Origin: Colius striatus
Lineage: Eukaryota; Chordata; Aves; Coliiformes; Coliidae
DNA: 64,000 nt
NCBI RefSeq assembly: GCF_028858725.1
Contig: NC_084766.1
Span: forward strand, 26,581,001-26,645,000
Direction: 5' to 3'
Below are positions 56,301 through 62,324 of the stretch, in pieces (position 1 is the stretch's first letter; each line of letters begins with the position of its first letter). The translations under genes and the position numbers were made by a program. The notes below the pieces were generated by a model. It was given only the letters and a program-made list of their open reading frames with translations, did not search any database and was not told where the DNA came from.

Positions 56301-59300
56301 TAAAAGATAATAAAATTCAACACATTGAGTCCTTAGATTATTTTTGTAATGTCAGAATAGCACCGGAAGCCCAAATTGAAATGGTTATCCACTATGACCT
56401 CAACCTAACAAACGCTTTTCAAACTGCTTTTCAGAATAGTCTTCCACTTGGTAGATACAACCTGCAGATATGGTCTTGCATACTTAGCAGCACTAAAACA
56501 TACTTTGAATAGTTTATCTTATCACATAATCCAAATTGCTCTGTAAAACAGTTCTGTCAACCTTTGTGTCATCTGCAAATTAGTTCTAGAAATATCCCTG
56601 CCACAGACTTCCCGTGTGCCTTGAATTTCATTTTGCTAAAATAAATCTCATCAATCCATCATTCATAAAACAGGAAGAACAGAACTTCTCCACCAAGTAT
56701 TGTGACAGATGGTGACCTGTTCGGATACAACAGCAACACGGGTCATATAAATACCACAACAGAAAGAACCAGATTGAACAGAATTTGAGGAAGACGAGAG
56801 GAGAAGAAAACACAAGAAAATCTTGAGAGGACACTTAAAAGTGAATATTCAAAGGACCATGTGTGTGAGCAGAAGTGATAAGCGACACTAGATTATATGA
56901 TGGATGAAAAAAATAGTCCATAATTCACCTGCTTCTCACTAAAGGTTCTATAAAAAGACATAATATGGATGGACCTGTGATAAAAACACAGGACGGAGAT
57001 TCATAAGTACCTAAATTTCATTAGTAAAATATGCCAAGGACTTACTATGTGATTCTGGGTAAGCAACTTATTCTCTGTTTATGCTTACAAAGCATTTTTA
57101 ATTTCTCAGGGGGAAAATGTTACAGAAATAAAGTATACTAAAATATTTTCTTTATAAATCAAATAGGACTAACAGTAATAAATCTATAACCAACAGGGCT
57201 TTACATCACCCAGAGAAACATTTAATATAGACATTTTCACTGATTTTATGAGGCTTGAAGATCACAAATCTTTGGGAAGGCTGTAACTGAAATATTGTGA
57301 ATCAGAAGCTTCCTGCATAAAGACAACTTCTGTAATGTCTCTTTGTACCTGCTGTCATGATTCTCTTTACACATAAACGAGATAAAATATGCTAATCCTA
57401 GGATGAGATTATGTAAATCCCAAATTGCTTTTTGAACTGTGCATTGGTAAAGTGAATAATAATAATATAGTAATCTTTTTCTGAACTTCTCTCCTTTTGG
57501 GTAGCATCTCTTCAGGGGAAAAAAAAAATCCATGATGGACACTTGTCATGAGAAGTTCTATAAAAAGACAATGGAATAAAATTGGTACAGGGGATGAGGT
57601 ACTGGAGTCAAGTGGGCTTGTAATGGCAAAATATATTCAGAAAACTCAGGTCCCAACTGTAAGAAACATTGAAACAAAACTAAACTAATCTAACGGAAGA
57701 AAGGATCGAATGCTGTAGGATATTTCAGTTCCTTTCACTCTGCTGCCCCATTGTGGTTACACTTTGGTACGTACCCAGCCTCAGTATCTTGTTCTACAGT
57801 ATGGAACCCTGACACATTTCAAGCAGTGGGCAAGTGCACTGGCAATGAGCTCACATTTCTTACTTGTCTCTCACATACTCCCTCCTCAGGACTGGGCTAC
57901 TGCCTCCAAGGACCACAGACTACAGGCTGGGGACAACTCCTTTAAATAACAGTCTAAATAAATGCTTCTCCACTTTGGATGCATACATCAATGTGAAAAC
58001 CATTGATCTCAACTGACTTGGATTCAGTGCTAAAGGGAAAATATCCTTTGGTCAGATTCTGCAGAGACTGGGAGAGCTTCATCAAGCCATGATACTATTC
58101 CCACTGCATTCAGCTGAACACACTTAATTAACCACCATGGGAGAAGCAGGTTGTCTCTTACAAAATGGAAAAGCACTGATGATAGTGGAGAAGAAAATAA
58201 CTCCAAGGTACTTACAAATCTCAGGACACAGATTTTAGGCCAGAATCAGCTAACTGCTTGTGGACATTTGTAATGGTATACAAATGATCAGTGACAATAA
58301 CCATTGCTACATCTGCCACAGCAGCCCCTTGATTTATAAAGACAGTGGAGAATCATACTTATAGCACCTCTGTTTTGCACAGCCTGGTCCATTACAGAAA
58401 CTGTAATCTGAAGATACCTGGATATCTGAGGAGCTCAGCAAGTTCAGTCATTTCAGTCTCTCTCAAAGTTGCTGCATTAGACACTTTCAATACAAGGGTC
58501 TTGATAATATAGTATTTTAAAGAAGTATCTTCTCCACTAAGTATATTCTGATCAGCTGATGCAGTAATTGCTTTGCCAAAACCACATGTTGCATGTTGGG
58601 GTGCTGGAAGGAGGTGCTTAATCTGACAAGACATATGCATGCAATTCCCTGCCAGCACAGGGGGTTATAAGATCTAGTAGAAGCTCAGTTTTTTGGCTAG
58701 TTTGCAGACAAAGCATATGTGCATAGGCATGCATAGAGAGGGGAATTTGTACTGTAAGGCACAATAAATGCAAGTCCTGCAAAAATTTACTCAGCTATCA
58801 CAGTCTGAAGCAGGGTGAAAAACATGTCAGAAATGGATCCAGTGCCTCCTCATGCTGAACTGTGAGCATAGCACCTCACAGTTTAGCACACAGGAAACAA
58901 TTTACCACCACCACAACAAAAATAACAACAGCTTGTGTTTCTACAAATATCTTTCTTAATAACTTGATGTACATTACCTTATCAATATTCACAATCAAAA
59001 TACACCTATCTAGGGAATTTGGACATTCAATAACTATCAAAATATTTACCATGTACTTTGGAAGAAAAGGAAATCTTTGTCAAGGACTAGTAGAACAACC
59101 TACTCTTACTTAAGGAATACTTCTATGTATAAGGAGAACATAATTACCTTGAAGGTGCTTAAAAGAAATCTGCTTTTTTTTTTTTTTTCTGAAGATAGTT
59201 GGGAATTTAAAAACCCTATAGTGGTATCTAGTATAGTTGACATAAAAAACTTTTCTGTGTGGAAAAGTCCATGACATGGTTCTGCAAGCTCATGCATATG

Positions 59301-62300
59301 AACGCACTGTTCCTGAATAGAACAGCATCCATTCAATTCTTTTAAGCCTCACCACCTAATAACAGTTGTGTTTTGTCCCAATACCTGTTGTAATTCACTT
59401 TACAGGTTAAAGAAAAAAATAGGTTTTGCAGTTCATCTCCTGCACATAATATAAGAGACAGTAAGGCAAAAGAAAAAGGCAATGTCCCTGATGAGTAGAT
59501 ATTATCTTGATTTTCCATCTTCTAGGTGATCTGAAATATAAGCAGTTCATGTGTAATCACAATCAGTAGAGGATGTTTGTTCGTGGTTATTCATCGTCCT
59601 GGAAACCAAGGACATCAGCAGTTATACAAGTAAAAACCTCTATGAATCCGAATGCACAAAGCCATGAAAAGAGGATGAGGTCAAGAAAACATCATTCCCT
59701 ATTTTTAGGTTTTATTCTGCTTTATATGAAAAGTTGATGGCAGAAACCTGTGGTGCACTAATCTGATAATATATCGCATTTGTACACTGAAAAGATGCAG
59801 TATAATGCAAATATCACAGAACCTCAGAATCTTAAGGGTTGGAAGGCACCTCGAGAAATTATCTAGTCCAAGATATATATGAGACACCAATACTATCATA
59901 CCATCTTAGGCATGATAGTTTTGGTGTCTCATATATATCACAAGCCACCAAATAGAAATTGATGGTCTTAACCTTAGATGGGAATCCCAGATTTGCAAGT
60001 TAAATGTTTTCATACGGCCAGGTACTTCTAGTTGGTGGTCAAGTGAAAGTAAATTTGAAACAAAATGATAACACTTTTGAAGCTTCTCAAAAGAGGCATC
60101 TCAAGGGAGGCTAACAAGTAAATGATTAAATACAAGTGAGACAAATGTACAGGTTCAGCACTGACAGTGGTATGAGAATGTATTTCAGAAGCAGAGGTTG
60201 CAGAGGTGGTCTGAAACAAAGCCTTCAATGTTTCCACAGCTTGAGACATTTTCAGGGTCAAAAGCACAACAAATCCCAAAGAGAAGTAAGGATACTTGCA
60301 GGTTACTGTTAGCTTAGTGCAAGAATAGGTCTTCAGGGTTTCAGTATGTCATATTAGCTTGGGCTTTGGCATGGTTAAATGCTGGGATGCTAATACTCCT
60401 TCTGGGATACAGATTAGTACCTCCACTGCACACAATTATTGCTATGCTAGGACCTGTGTCAGAAATCTCTCTTTGTACTGCACTGTGTGGTAGCAGCATG
60501 CTTTCTGAGTCTCCTGTCAAGATGGATTTCAAATATATGGTTGAGACAGCAGATCTATTTGCTGGGTTGTACCTCTTTAACAGACATCAAAATTATTAGT
60601 ATATTAATACCTATTTGCATAAAAAGTACAATGACTTGGAATAGTAAAAAGGAAAAAAACTACCATGAATGTTTCTGCTTCCTCTCCTACCAGTCCAGCA
60701 ATGGCTGAAACAGGCAAATCAGGGCCATAGGATGGATCTTCACTATGAGAAAATGGGAAAAACAAATCCTTATGAGGACTCACAGACCCTTGTCCGTCAG
60801 GGAGTTTCACAGGGCTGTGAAAAAGCAAGAGACATCATCTGAGGAGAAGTAGCATTATGAATAGTAAATGCTGATAGAAAACTGAGAAGCACGTTTTACT
60901 CTGCAAAAGTAACGGAGGATTGTTGCAAGCAACCGTTCCATATGGCACAAACCATTTCACTGTAACAGCAATTCTACTACAAAAGAGGAATGTTCCTAAC
61001 TGGCAGAAACATATTGCCATGTTCTGGCTCAGCATCTTTTCTTGTTGCCTTGCATAAACAACTATTCTATGTTACTGTTTCCTTATTAATTAGGACTAAT
61101 AAAGTCACAGACCTAACTTGCATATGCTGTGAGGATTCATGCCTCACGTTTATATATTAAGGATGATGAAAACTTAGGAGCAGTATTTGTCTGTTGCACC
61201 CTGGTAATCAATTATAATGTAGGTGAAAATTCTATAGATTTCAAACTATATTTCTTTATGATGCTGGGAAAAAAATTATGCAAAAGAAACTGTTTTTAGT
61301 GAAGTTTTAACCTCTGATGAATGGACTGAAAAGGGAGGAAAAAGGAGTGCATAGGTATTTTCACATGCGTATGCTACAATGGCAAAAGGCAACAAAGTCT
61401 TCAGTACTCTTTTGAGATTGTAAATTAAGGCCTTGTCTATACTGTCATTAGTATAACTGTCTCAGTGGCAACATGGTGGTTACATTAATAGTTAATGAAA
61501 TTAAATACTTGGGAATCATAAAGCAGCTGTCGCTGCTCTACAGCAGCTGAAACAGCATAGGTGTCACACTTCAAGTACTCTAGCTTGAATGATACATACT
61601 ACTTTCATACCAGCCTCAAAAAACATTTTAGCATAAATTAACTGTAGGTTTGCTATGCTCAGTGAATTGTATTGACAGAGTCATATCCTCTGCACCTGTA
61701 AATCAGCCACATAAGCTGGAAATCACACTGAAAAATGATACTACTTTTGATACAATTTGTAATTACAACCATATATTATTTACCTATCCTTACTAGGAAG
61801 CAACTTGATCCAAATTTGGTGGTTTCATAATTACAAAAGCAATGTTCAACACAGCCACTTATTGGAAAGCAGCCCAGGCACTACCTTAATTGAGCCATGC
61901 AGCTTTTGATAGAGGTTGCCCAAAGCAGCTGATTAGTATTAGCTCATGATGTGAATAATTCAGACATGTGAACACTGAGAAACAACATCATAAATTCAGT
62001 CCACTTGATTGAGTCACCCTGGTTGTGATTTAGTAATTACGGACTGCAAATGCTAGGTGAACTAAACTGGATTAAATTCTTTTCAAACAGGTTGCTAGTC
62101 TTAGTTATGACAATATACTTCTATTTTTCTCTTAACCTGAAGGCTGTTCCACTCACTTTCGTTTAAGGTAGTGCTCATCATTATTCCTTTCAATATGCCA
62201 GATAGTAACAGAGTTCTCATTAACAAAACACAGTTCTTGCCAATTCATAGGGTTAAAACTTAAAGAGGTCACTGTAACCCCTGGCTGAGACTCACTGCAC

Positions 62301-62324
62301 AGGAGGATATTTTCTTGCCAGTTC
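20217..62324 (-). CDS. CFAP43: CFAP43 (WDR96), cilia- and flagella-associated protein 43; 34 exons, 5' end outside window
   Basis: Thirty-four minus-strand exons join without a frame break into 1445 complete codons plus TAA (20217-20219). CFAP43 with CFAP44 forms the tether/tetherhead that anchors inner dynein arm I1 motor domains to axonemal doublets. Human loss causes malformed sperm flagella. Window residues 1-593 (exons 1-14) are WD-repeat-like beta-propeller sequence ([21 protein letters not shown]-type strands, [44 protein letters not shown]). Residues about 595-687 are an acidic linker. Residues 688-1445 are highly charged coiled coil, ending in [17 protein letters not shown] as in other vertebrates. 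Human CFAP43 has about 1665 residues. The missing length is roughly 130 residues encoded to the right of the window plus an internal block of about 90-100 residues absent between exons 28 and 29. Introns range from 80 bases (29498-29577) to 4.8 kb (55884-60663); apart from listed CR1 copies they hold nothing I recognise. Confidence 0.95.
21004..21157 (-). CDS. CFAP43: CFAP43 exon 33
   Basis: 51 codons plus one base; donor gtgagt. Coiled coil with the recognisable [14 protein letters not shown] segment, matching 'VSERxxIC' in mammalian CFAP43. Starts in phase 0, ends in phase 1. Confidence 0.92.
22201..22281 (-). CDS. CFAP43: CFAP43 exon 32
   Basis: 27 codons ([16 protein letters not shown] then [11 protein letters not shown]), phase 0 at both ends; donor gtaaat, acceptor attcttcag. 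It contains five CpGs within about 25 bases, unusual for this AT-rich gene. Confidence 0.9.
24167..24331 (-). CDS. CFAP43: CFAP43 exon 31
   Basis: 55 codons, phase 0 at both ends. It contains [13 protein letters not shown] and [17 protein letters not shown], hallmark coiled-coil motifs of CFAP43. Donor gtgagt, acceptor gtttttcag. Confidence 0.95.
25170..25326 (-). CDS. CFAP43: CFAP43 exon 30
   Basis: Its first base completes a split Trp codon. It encodes [20 protein letters not shown], then [20 protein letters not shown], a strongly conserved CFAP43 block. Donor gtaatt. Confidence 0.95.
25605..26398 (+). mobile_element. CR1 LINE, about 0.8 kb with ORF2 C-terminal remnant and full 3' end
   Basis: The longest and least decayed CR1 copy here, in the intron between CFAP43 exons 29 and 30 and antisense to the gene. 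The frame from about 25617 to 26051 encodes the ORF2 C-terminal region ([56 protein letters not shown]). The frame breaks near SLEETEG where intact copies continue. The 3' end has 'ggttggactagatgatctct', 'aaaggtcccttccaacccct' and 'attctatgattctgtgattc'. It lacks the reverse transcriptase core and the endonuclease, so it cannot move on its own. Confidence 0.95.
26886..26998 (-). CDS. CFAP43: CFAP43 exon 29
   Basis: 37 codons plus two bases: [20 protein letters not shown] then [16 protein letters not shown]. Starts in phase 0 after cttgcttag; donor gtaatt. It corresponds to the mammalian segment with 'LLEMTTFLRKRMEEDD'. The mammalian sequence just before this point is not found upstream. Confidence 0.92.
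27741..27827 (-). CDS. CFAP43: CFAP43 exon 28
   Basis: 29 codons, phase 0 at both ends ([18 protein letters not shown], then [11 protein letters not shown]); acceptor gctatag, donor gtgaga. It aligns by eye with the mammalian 'TKTAEAIQKARED' region. Confidence 0.88.
29390..29497 (-). CDS. CFAP43: CFAP43 exon 27
   Basis: 36 codons: [20 protein letters not shown] then [16 protein letters not shown]. Phase 0 at both ends; donor gtaagt. Separated from exon 26 by only 80 bases, the shortest intron of the gene. Confidence 0.93.
29578..29697 (-). CDS. CFAP43: CFAP43 exon 26
   Basis: 40 codons of coiled coil, [20 protein letters not shown] then [20 protein letters not shown], matching mammalian '[24 protein letters not shown]'. 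Phase 0 at both ends; donor gtattg. Confidence 0.93.
30106..30463 (+). mobile_element. CR1 LINE 3' fragment
   Basis: Begins at 'gcttggagaagactgagg', includes 'gagccctggcacaggctgcc' and 'tgcttctgcaggggggttgg', and ends in a degenerate ATTCTGTG tail. It lies in the CFAP43 intron between exons 25 and 26, antisense to the gene. Confidence 0.93.
30597..30722 (-). CDS. CFAP43: CFAP43 exon 25
   Basis: 42 codons: [20 protein letters not shown] then [20 protein letters not shown]. It is nearly colinear with mammalian '[40 protein letters not shown]', so one of the best anchors for the gene identity. Phase 0 at both ends; acceptor tattgcag. Confidence 0.96.
31533..31610 (-). CDS. CFAP43: CFAP43 exon 24
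   Basis: 26 codons: [20 protein letters not shown] then EDILKM, the conserved 'LxDMMDGVLEVRKEDILRM' motif. Phase 0 at both ends; donor gtgagc. Confidence 0.95.
31916..32190 (-). mobile_element. CR1 LINE fragment
   Basis: Reverse-complement CR1: 'cacagaatcattatggttgg', 'aaaagacctttaagatcatc', and further in 'ccacctccctgggcagcctg'. It belongs to a different, older subfamily than the 25.6-kb copy ('ggttggaaaagacc' rather than 'ggttggaagggacc'). The right edge is approximate. Intronic in CFAP43, same strand as the gene. Confidence 0.9.
32572..32661 (-). CDS. CFAP43: CFAP43 exon 23
   Basis: 30 codons ([20 protein letters not shown] then [10 protein letters not shown]), phase 0 at both ends, donor gtactt, acceptor cttctttcag. 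Coiled coil linking the SE-rich exon 22 to the DMM motif of exon 24; less conserved than its neighbours. Confidence 0.88.
33347..33553 (-). CDS. CFAP43: CFAP43 exon 22
   Basis: 69 codons: [40 protein letters not shown], then a [17 protein letters not shown] segment. It matches mammalian 'DIIYNIKRNFNSEFDAAYKQKE' and 'WQPVFEDSEKPERALVV'. Phase 0 at both ends; acceptor ggtgtttcag. Confidence 0.95.
35240..35446 (-). CDS. CFAP43: CFAP43 exon 21
   Basis: 69 codons; the second half carries [20 protein letters not shown] then [18 protein letters not shown], matching mammalian '[37 protein letters not shown]'. The first half is an acidic Ser/Glu spacer. Phase 0 at both ends. Confidence 0.95.
35570..35980 (+). 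mobile_element. CR1 LINE fragment, diverged
   Basis: Recognised by 'cttccccagtaccaggcaga' and 'gacaggctgagacagctgga', then 'gggtgggactagatgacttc' and 'caagctcagctattctgtga'. Older than the 25.6-kb copy. Its 3' end lies 185 bases downstream (in gene sense) of CFAP43 exon 20. Confidence 0.85.
36166..36282 (-). CDS. CFAP43: CFAP43 exon 20
   Basis: 39 codons: [20 protein letters not shown] then [19 protein letters not shown], matching mammalian '[27 protein letters not shown]'. Phase 0 at both ends. It is bracketed within 200 bases on each side by CR1 copies in opposite orientation. Confidence 0.95.
36458..36913 (-). mobile_element. CR1 LINE 3' fragment
   Basis: Reverse-complement CR1 with repeated 'gaatcatagaatcacagaatc' at its 3' end, 'ggggttggaaaggatcttta', 'tctgggcagcctgtgccagg' and a short ORF2 remnant ([20 protein letters not shown] on the minus strand). 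5'-truncated at about 36913. Same orientation as CFAP43. Confidence 0.95.
36963..37009. repeat. (GTT)n microsatellite with flanking T runs
   Basis: About seven uninterrupted GTT units flanked by runs of seven to ten T. It lies 50 bases beyond the truncated edge of the neighbouring CR1, in the intron between CFAP43 exons 19 and 20. Length is likely polymorphic. Confidence 0.8.
37492..37596 (-). CDS. CFAP43: CFAP43 exon 19
   Basis: 35 codons: [20 protein letters not shown] then [15 protein letters not shown], matching mammalian '[23 protein letters not shown]'. Phase 0 at both ends; donor gtaacc. Confidence 0.95.
38025..38150 (-). CDS. CFAP43: CFAP43 exon 18
   Basis: 42 codons: [20 protein letters not shown] then [20 protein letters not shown]. 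It corresponds to mammalian 'MMEENEKVDIIAKLDEQEFCLDADELERL'. Phase 0 at both ends; acceptor caaaaaacag, donor gtacga. Confidence 0.92.
38570..39185 (+). mobile_element. CR1 LINE fragment, diverged, with ORF2 remnant
   Basis: An older copy of about 0.6 kb: 'gtgcaaaatcctgcacctgg', 'aggacaggctgacagaatta' and 'caggctgcccagaaaggtca' are degenerate CR1 landmarks. The 3' terminal repeats are lost and many indels break the ORF2 frame. Intron between CFAP43 exons 17 and 18, antisense to the gene. Confidence 0.82.
39573..39650 (-). CDS. CFAP43: CFAP43 exon 17
   Basis: 26 codons: [20 protein letters not shown] then KKLRKT, start of the long coiled coil. It matches mammalian 'AIKKEVRIFSPRRKEIKRGIKEL'. 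Donor gtgagt, acceptor tgtatgtcag, phase 0 at both ends. Confidence 0.9.
41180..41293 (-). CDS. CFAP43: CFAP43 exon 16
   Basis: 38 codons of acidic linker ending [12 protein letters not shown], which matches mammalian 'HKMIPWIQQKMEE'. The Trp-Ile-x-Gln-Lys motif is the anchor. Phase 0 at both ends. Confidence 0.9.
41854..42019 (-). CDS. CFAP43: CFAP43 exon 15
   Basis: First base completes a split Lys; 55 further codons ([19 protein letters not shown] and [20 protein letters not shown]). Linker between the WD-repeat half and the coiled coil; poorly conserved. Its place rests on phase agreement with exons 14 and 16. Confidence 0.85.
42697..42827 (-). CDS. CFAP43: CFAP43 exon 14
   Basis: 43 codons plus two bases. 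[20 protein letters not shown] then [17 protein letters not shown], matching mammalian '[35 protein letters not shown]'. Last blade of the WD-repeat region; donor gtatgt. Confidence 0.95.
42922..43140 (-). mobile_element. CR1 LINE 3' fragment
   Basis: Reverse-complement CR1: 'gaatggtaggagttggaagg', 'tagagatcatatagtccaat', 'ggaacacgtccaggtaggtt' and 'ggagactccacactctccct'. It ends 5'-truncated at about 43140, intronic between CFAP43 exons 13 and 14. Confidence 0.93.
43467..43619 (-). CDS. CFAP43: CFAP43 exon 13
   Basis: 51 codons: [20 protein letters not shown] then [12 protein letters not shown], matching mammalian '[29 protein letters not shown]'. WD-repeat-like strand pattern. Phase 0 at both ends; donor gtaggt. 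Confidence 0.95.
44313..44482 (-). CDS. CFAP43: CFAP43 exon 12
   Basis: Completes a split Asp, then 56 codons ([20 protein letters not shown] and [13 protein letters not shown]), matching mammalian '[29 protein letters not shown]'. Ends in phase 0. Confidence 0.93.
46510..46641 (-). CDS. CFAP43: CFAP43 exon 11
   Basis: Split Gly at its start, 43 codons, one base at the end. [20 protein letters not shown] then RLEIFCLS, matching mammalian 'ESDVVEVLVLYPLPDMGRSRLEYFTLP'. Donor gtaaga. Confidence 0.93.
47612..47715 (-). CDS. CFAP43: CFAP43 exon 10
   Basis: 34 complete codons: [20 protein letters not shown] then [12 protein letters not shown], matching mammalian '[29 protein letters not shown]'. 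WD-repeat strand; acceptor ttacctag, donor gtaata. Confidence 0.95.
48245..48393 (-). CDS. CFAP43: CFAP43 exon 9
   Basis: 49 codons plus two bases: [20 protein letters not shown] then [20 protein letters not shown], matching mammalian '[40 protein letters not shown]'. Donor gtaagt. Confidence 0.96.
49180..49260 (-). CDS. CFAP43: CFAP43 exon 8
   Basis: 27 codons: [20 protein letters not shown] then KINLDIE, matching '[23 protein letters not shown]'. Phase 0 at both ends; donor gtacat. Confidence 0.93.
50323..50439 (-). CDS. CFAP43: CFAP43 exon 7
   Basis: 39 codons: [20 protein letters not shown] then [19 protein letters not shown], matching '[39 protein letters not shown]'. Phase 0 at both ends; donor gtaaga. 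Confidence 0.95.
51258..51437 (+). mobile_element. CR1 LINE 3' fragment
   Basis: Landmarks 'gaggcattggaacagaatgc', 'ctggaagtgttcaaggccag', 'gatctttaaggtcccttcca' and a single degenerate ATTCAATG end. Same subfamily type as the copy at 490-745. Intron between CFAP43 exons 6 and 7, antisense. Confidence 0.92.
51798..51929 (-). CDS. CFAP43: CFAP43 exon 6
   Basis: 44 codons: [20 protein letters not shown] then [20 protein letters not shown]. It matches mammalian '[42 protein letters not shown]'. Phase 0 at both ends; donor gtatag. Confidence 0.95.
52638..52717 (-). CDS. CFAP43: CFAP43 exon 5
   Basis: Completes a split Gly, then [20 protein letters not shown] and LYAAGS in phase 0. Donor gtaagg is strong. 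It aligns with the mammalian 'VYQKEGVLASGIDG' region, with a different exon content just before it. Confidence 0.85.
53010..53225 (-). mobile_element. CR1 LINE fragment, diverged
   Basis: Reverse-complement CR1 start 'cagaatcacagagtcatttt', then 'ggttggaagggaccctagaa'. The middle part ('tggacaacttgtccccgtgt') fits an older CR1 subfamily. Right edge approximate. Intron between CFAP43 exons 4 and 5. Confidence 0.85.
53574..53636 (-). CDS. CFAP43: CFAP43 exon 4
   Basis: A short 63-nt exon: split Glu, [20 protein letters not shown], then one base. It corresponds to mammalian 'RRNFINPVTLVYQKE'. The call rests on phase agreement on both sides and good splice borders (tttgtgcag, gtattt). Confidence 0.82.
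54938..55083 (-). mobile_element. CR1 LINE 3' fragment, little diverged
   Basis: Reverse-complement CR1 end: 'catagaatcatagaatggta', 'ggggttggaagggaccattt', 'ctagtccaacccccctgcag', 'gaagacctccaaggaaggag'. About 145 bases, close to the 25.6-kb copy in sequence. Intron between CFAP43 exons 3 and 4. Confidence 0.94.
55733..55883 (-). CDS. CFAP43: CFAP43 exon 3
   Basis: 50 codons plus one base: [20 protein letters not shown] then [19 protein letters not shown], matching mammalian '[34 protein letters not shown]'. The acceptor is best placed at ccaaag|cct, which gives phase 0 with exon 2; the AG five bases further in (cctag) would open on a stop in that phase. Donor gtaaga. Confidence 0.93.
59814..59871 (-). 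mobile_element. CR1 LINE 3' tip
   Basis: Only the last 58 bases of a reverse-complement CR1 survive: 'cacagaacctcagaatctta', 'agggttggaaggcacctcga', 'gaaattatctagtccaa'. Similarity stops exactly where the inverted repeat at 59872 starts. Confidence 0.82.
59872..59939. repeat. long imperfect palindrome (28-bp arms, 12-nt loop)
   Basis: Left arm 59872-59899 and right arm 59912-59939 are reverse complements at 27 of 28 positions, with 12 bases between. Folded as RNA it would give a 28-bp stem on either strand. It lies in the 4.8-kb CFAP43 intron between exons 2 and 3, touching a CR1 tip. It could be a small fold-back element, a template-switch product or a hairpin RNA precursor; the sequence alone does not decide. 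Confidence 0.85.
60664..60814 (-). CDS. CFAP43: CFAP43 exon 2
   Basis: One base completing a split codon, then 50 codons: [43 protein letters not shown]. It matches mammalian '[21 protein letters not shown]' and '[21 protein letters not shown]'. Donor gtagtt. Confidence 0.95.
62157..62324 (-). CDS. CFAP43: CFAP43 exon 1 of window (an internal exon of the gene)
   Basis: Starts with one base of a split codon after the acceptor ctttcactctccag, so at least one coding exon lies further right. [54 protein letters not shown]: matches mammalian '[34 protein letters not shown]'. Donor gtgagt. Confidence 0.95.
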
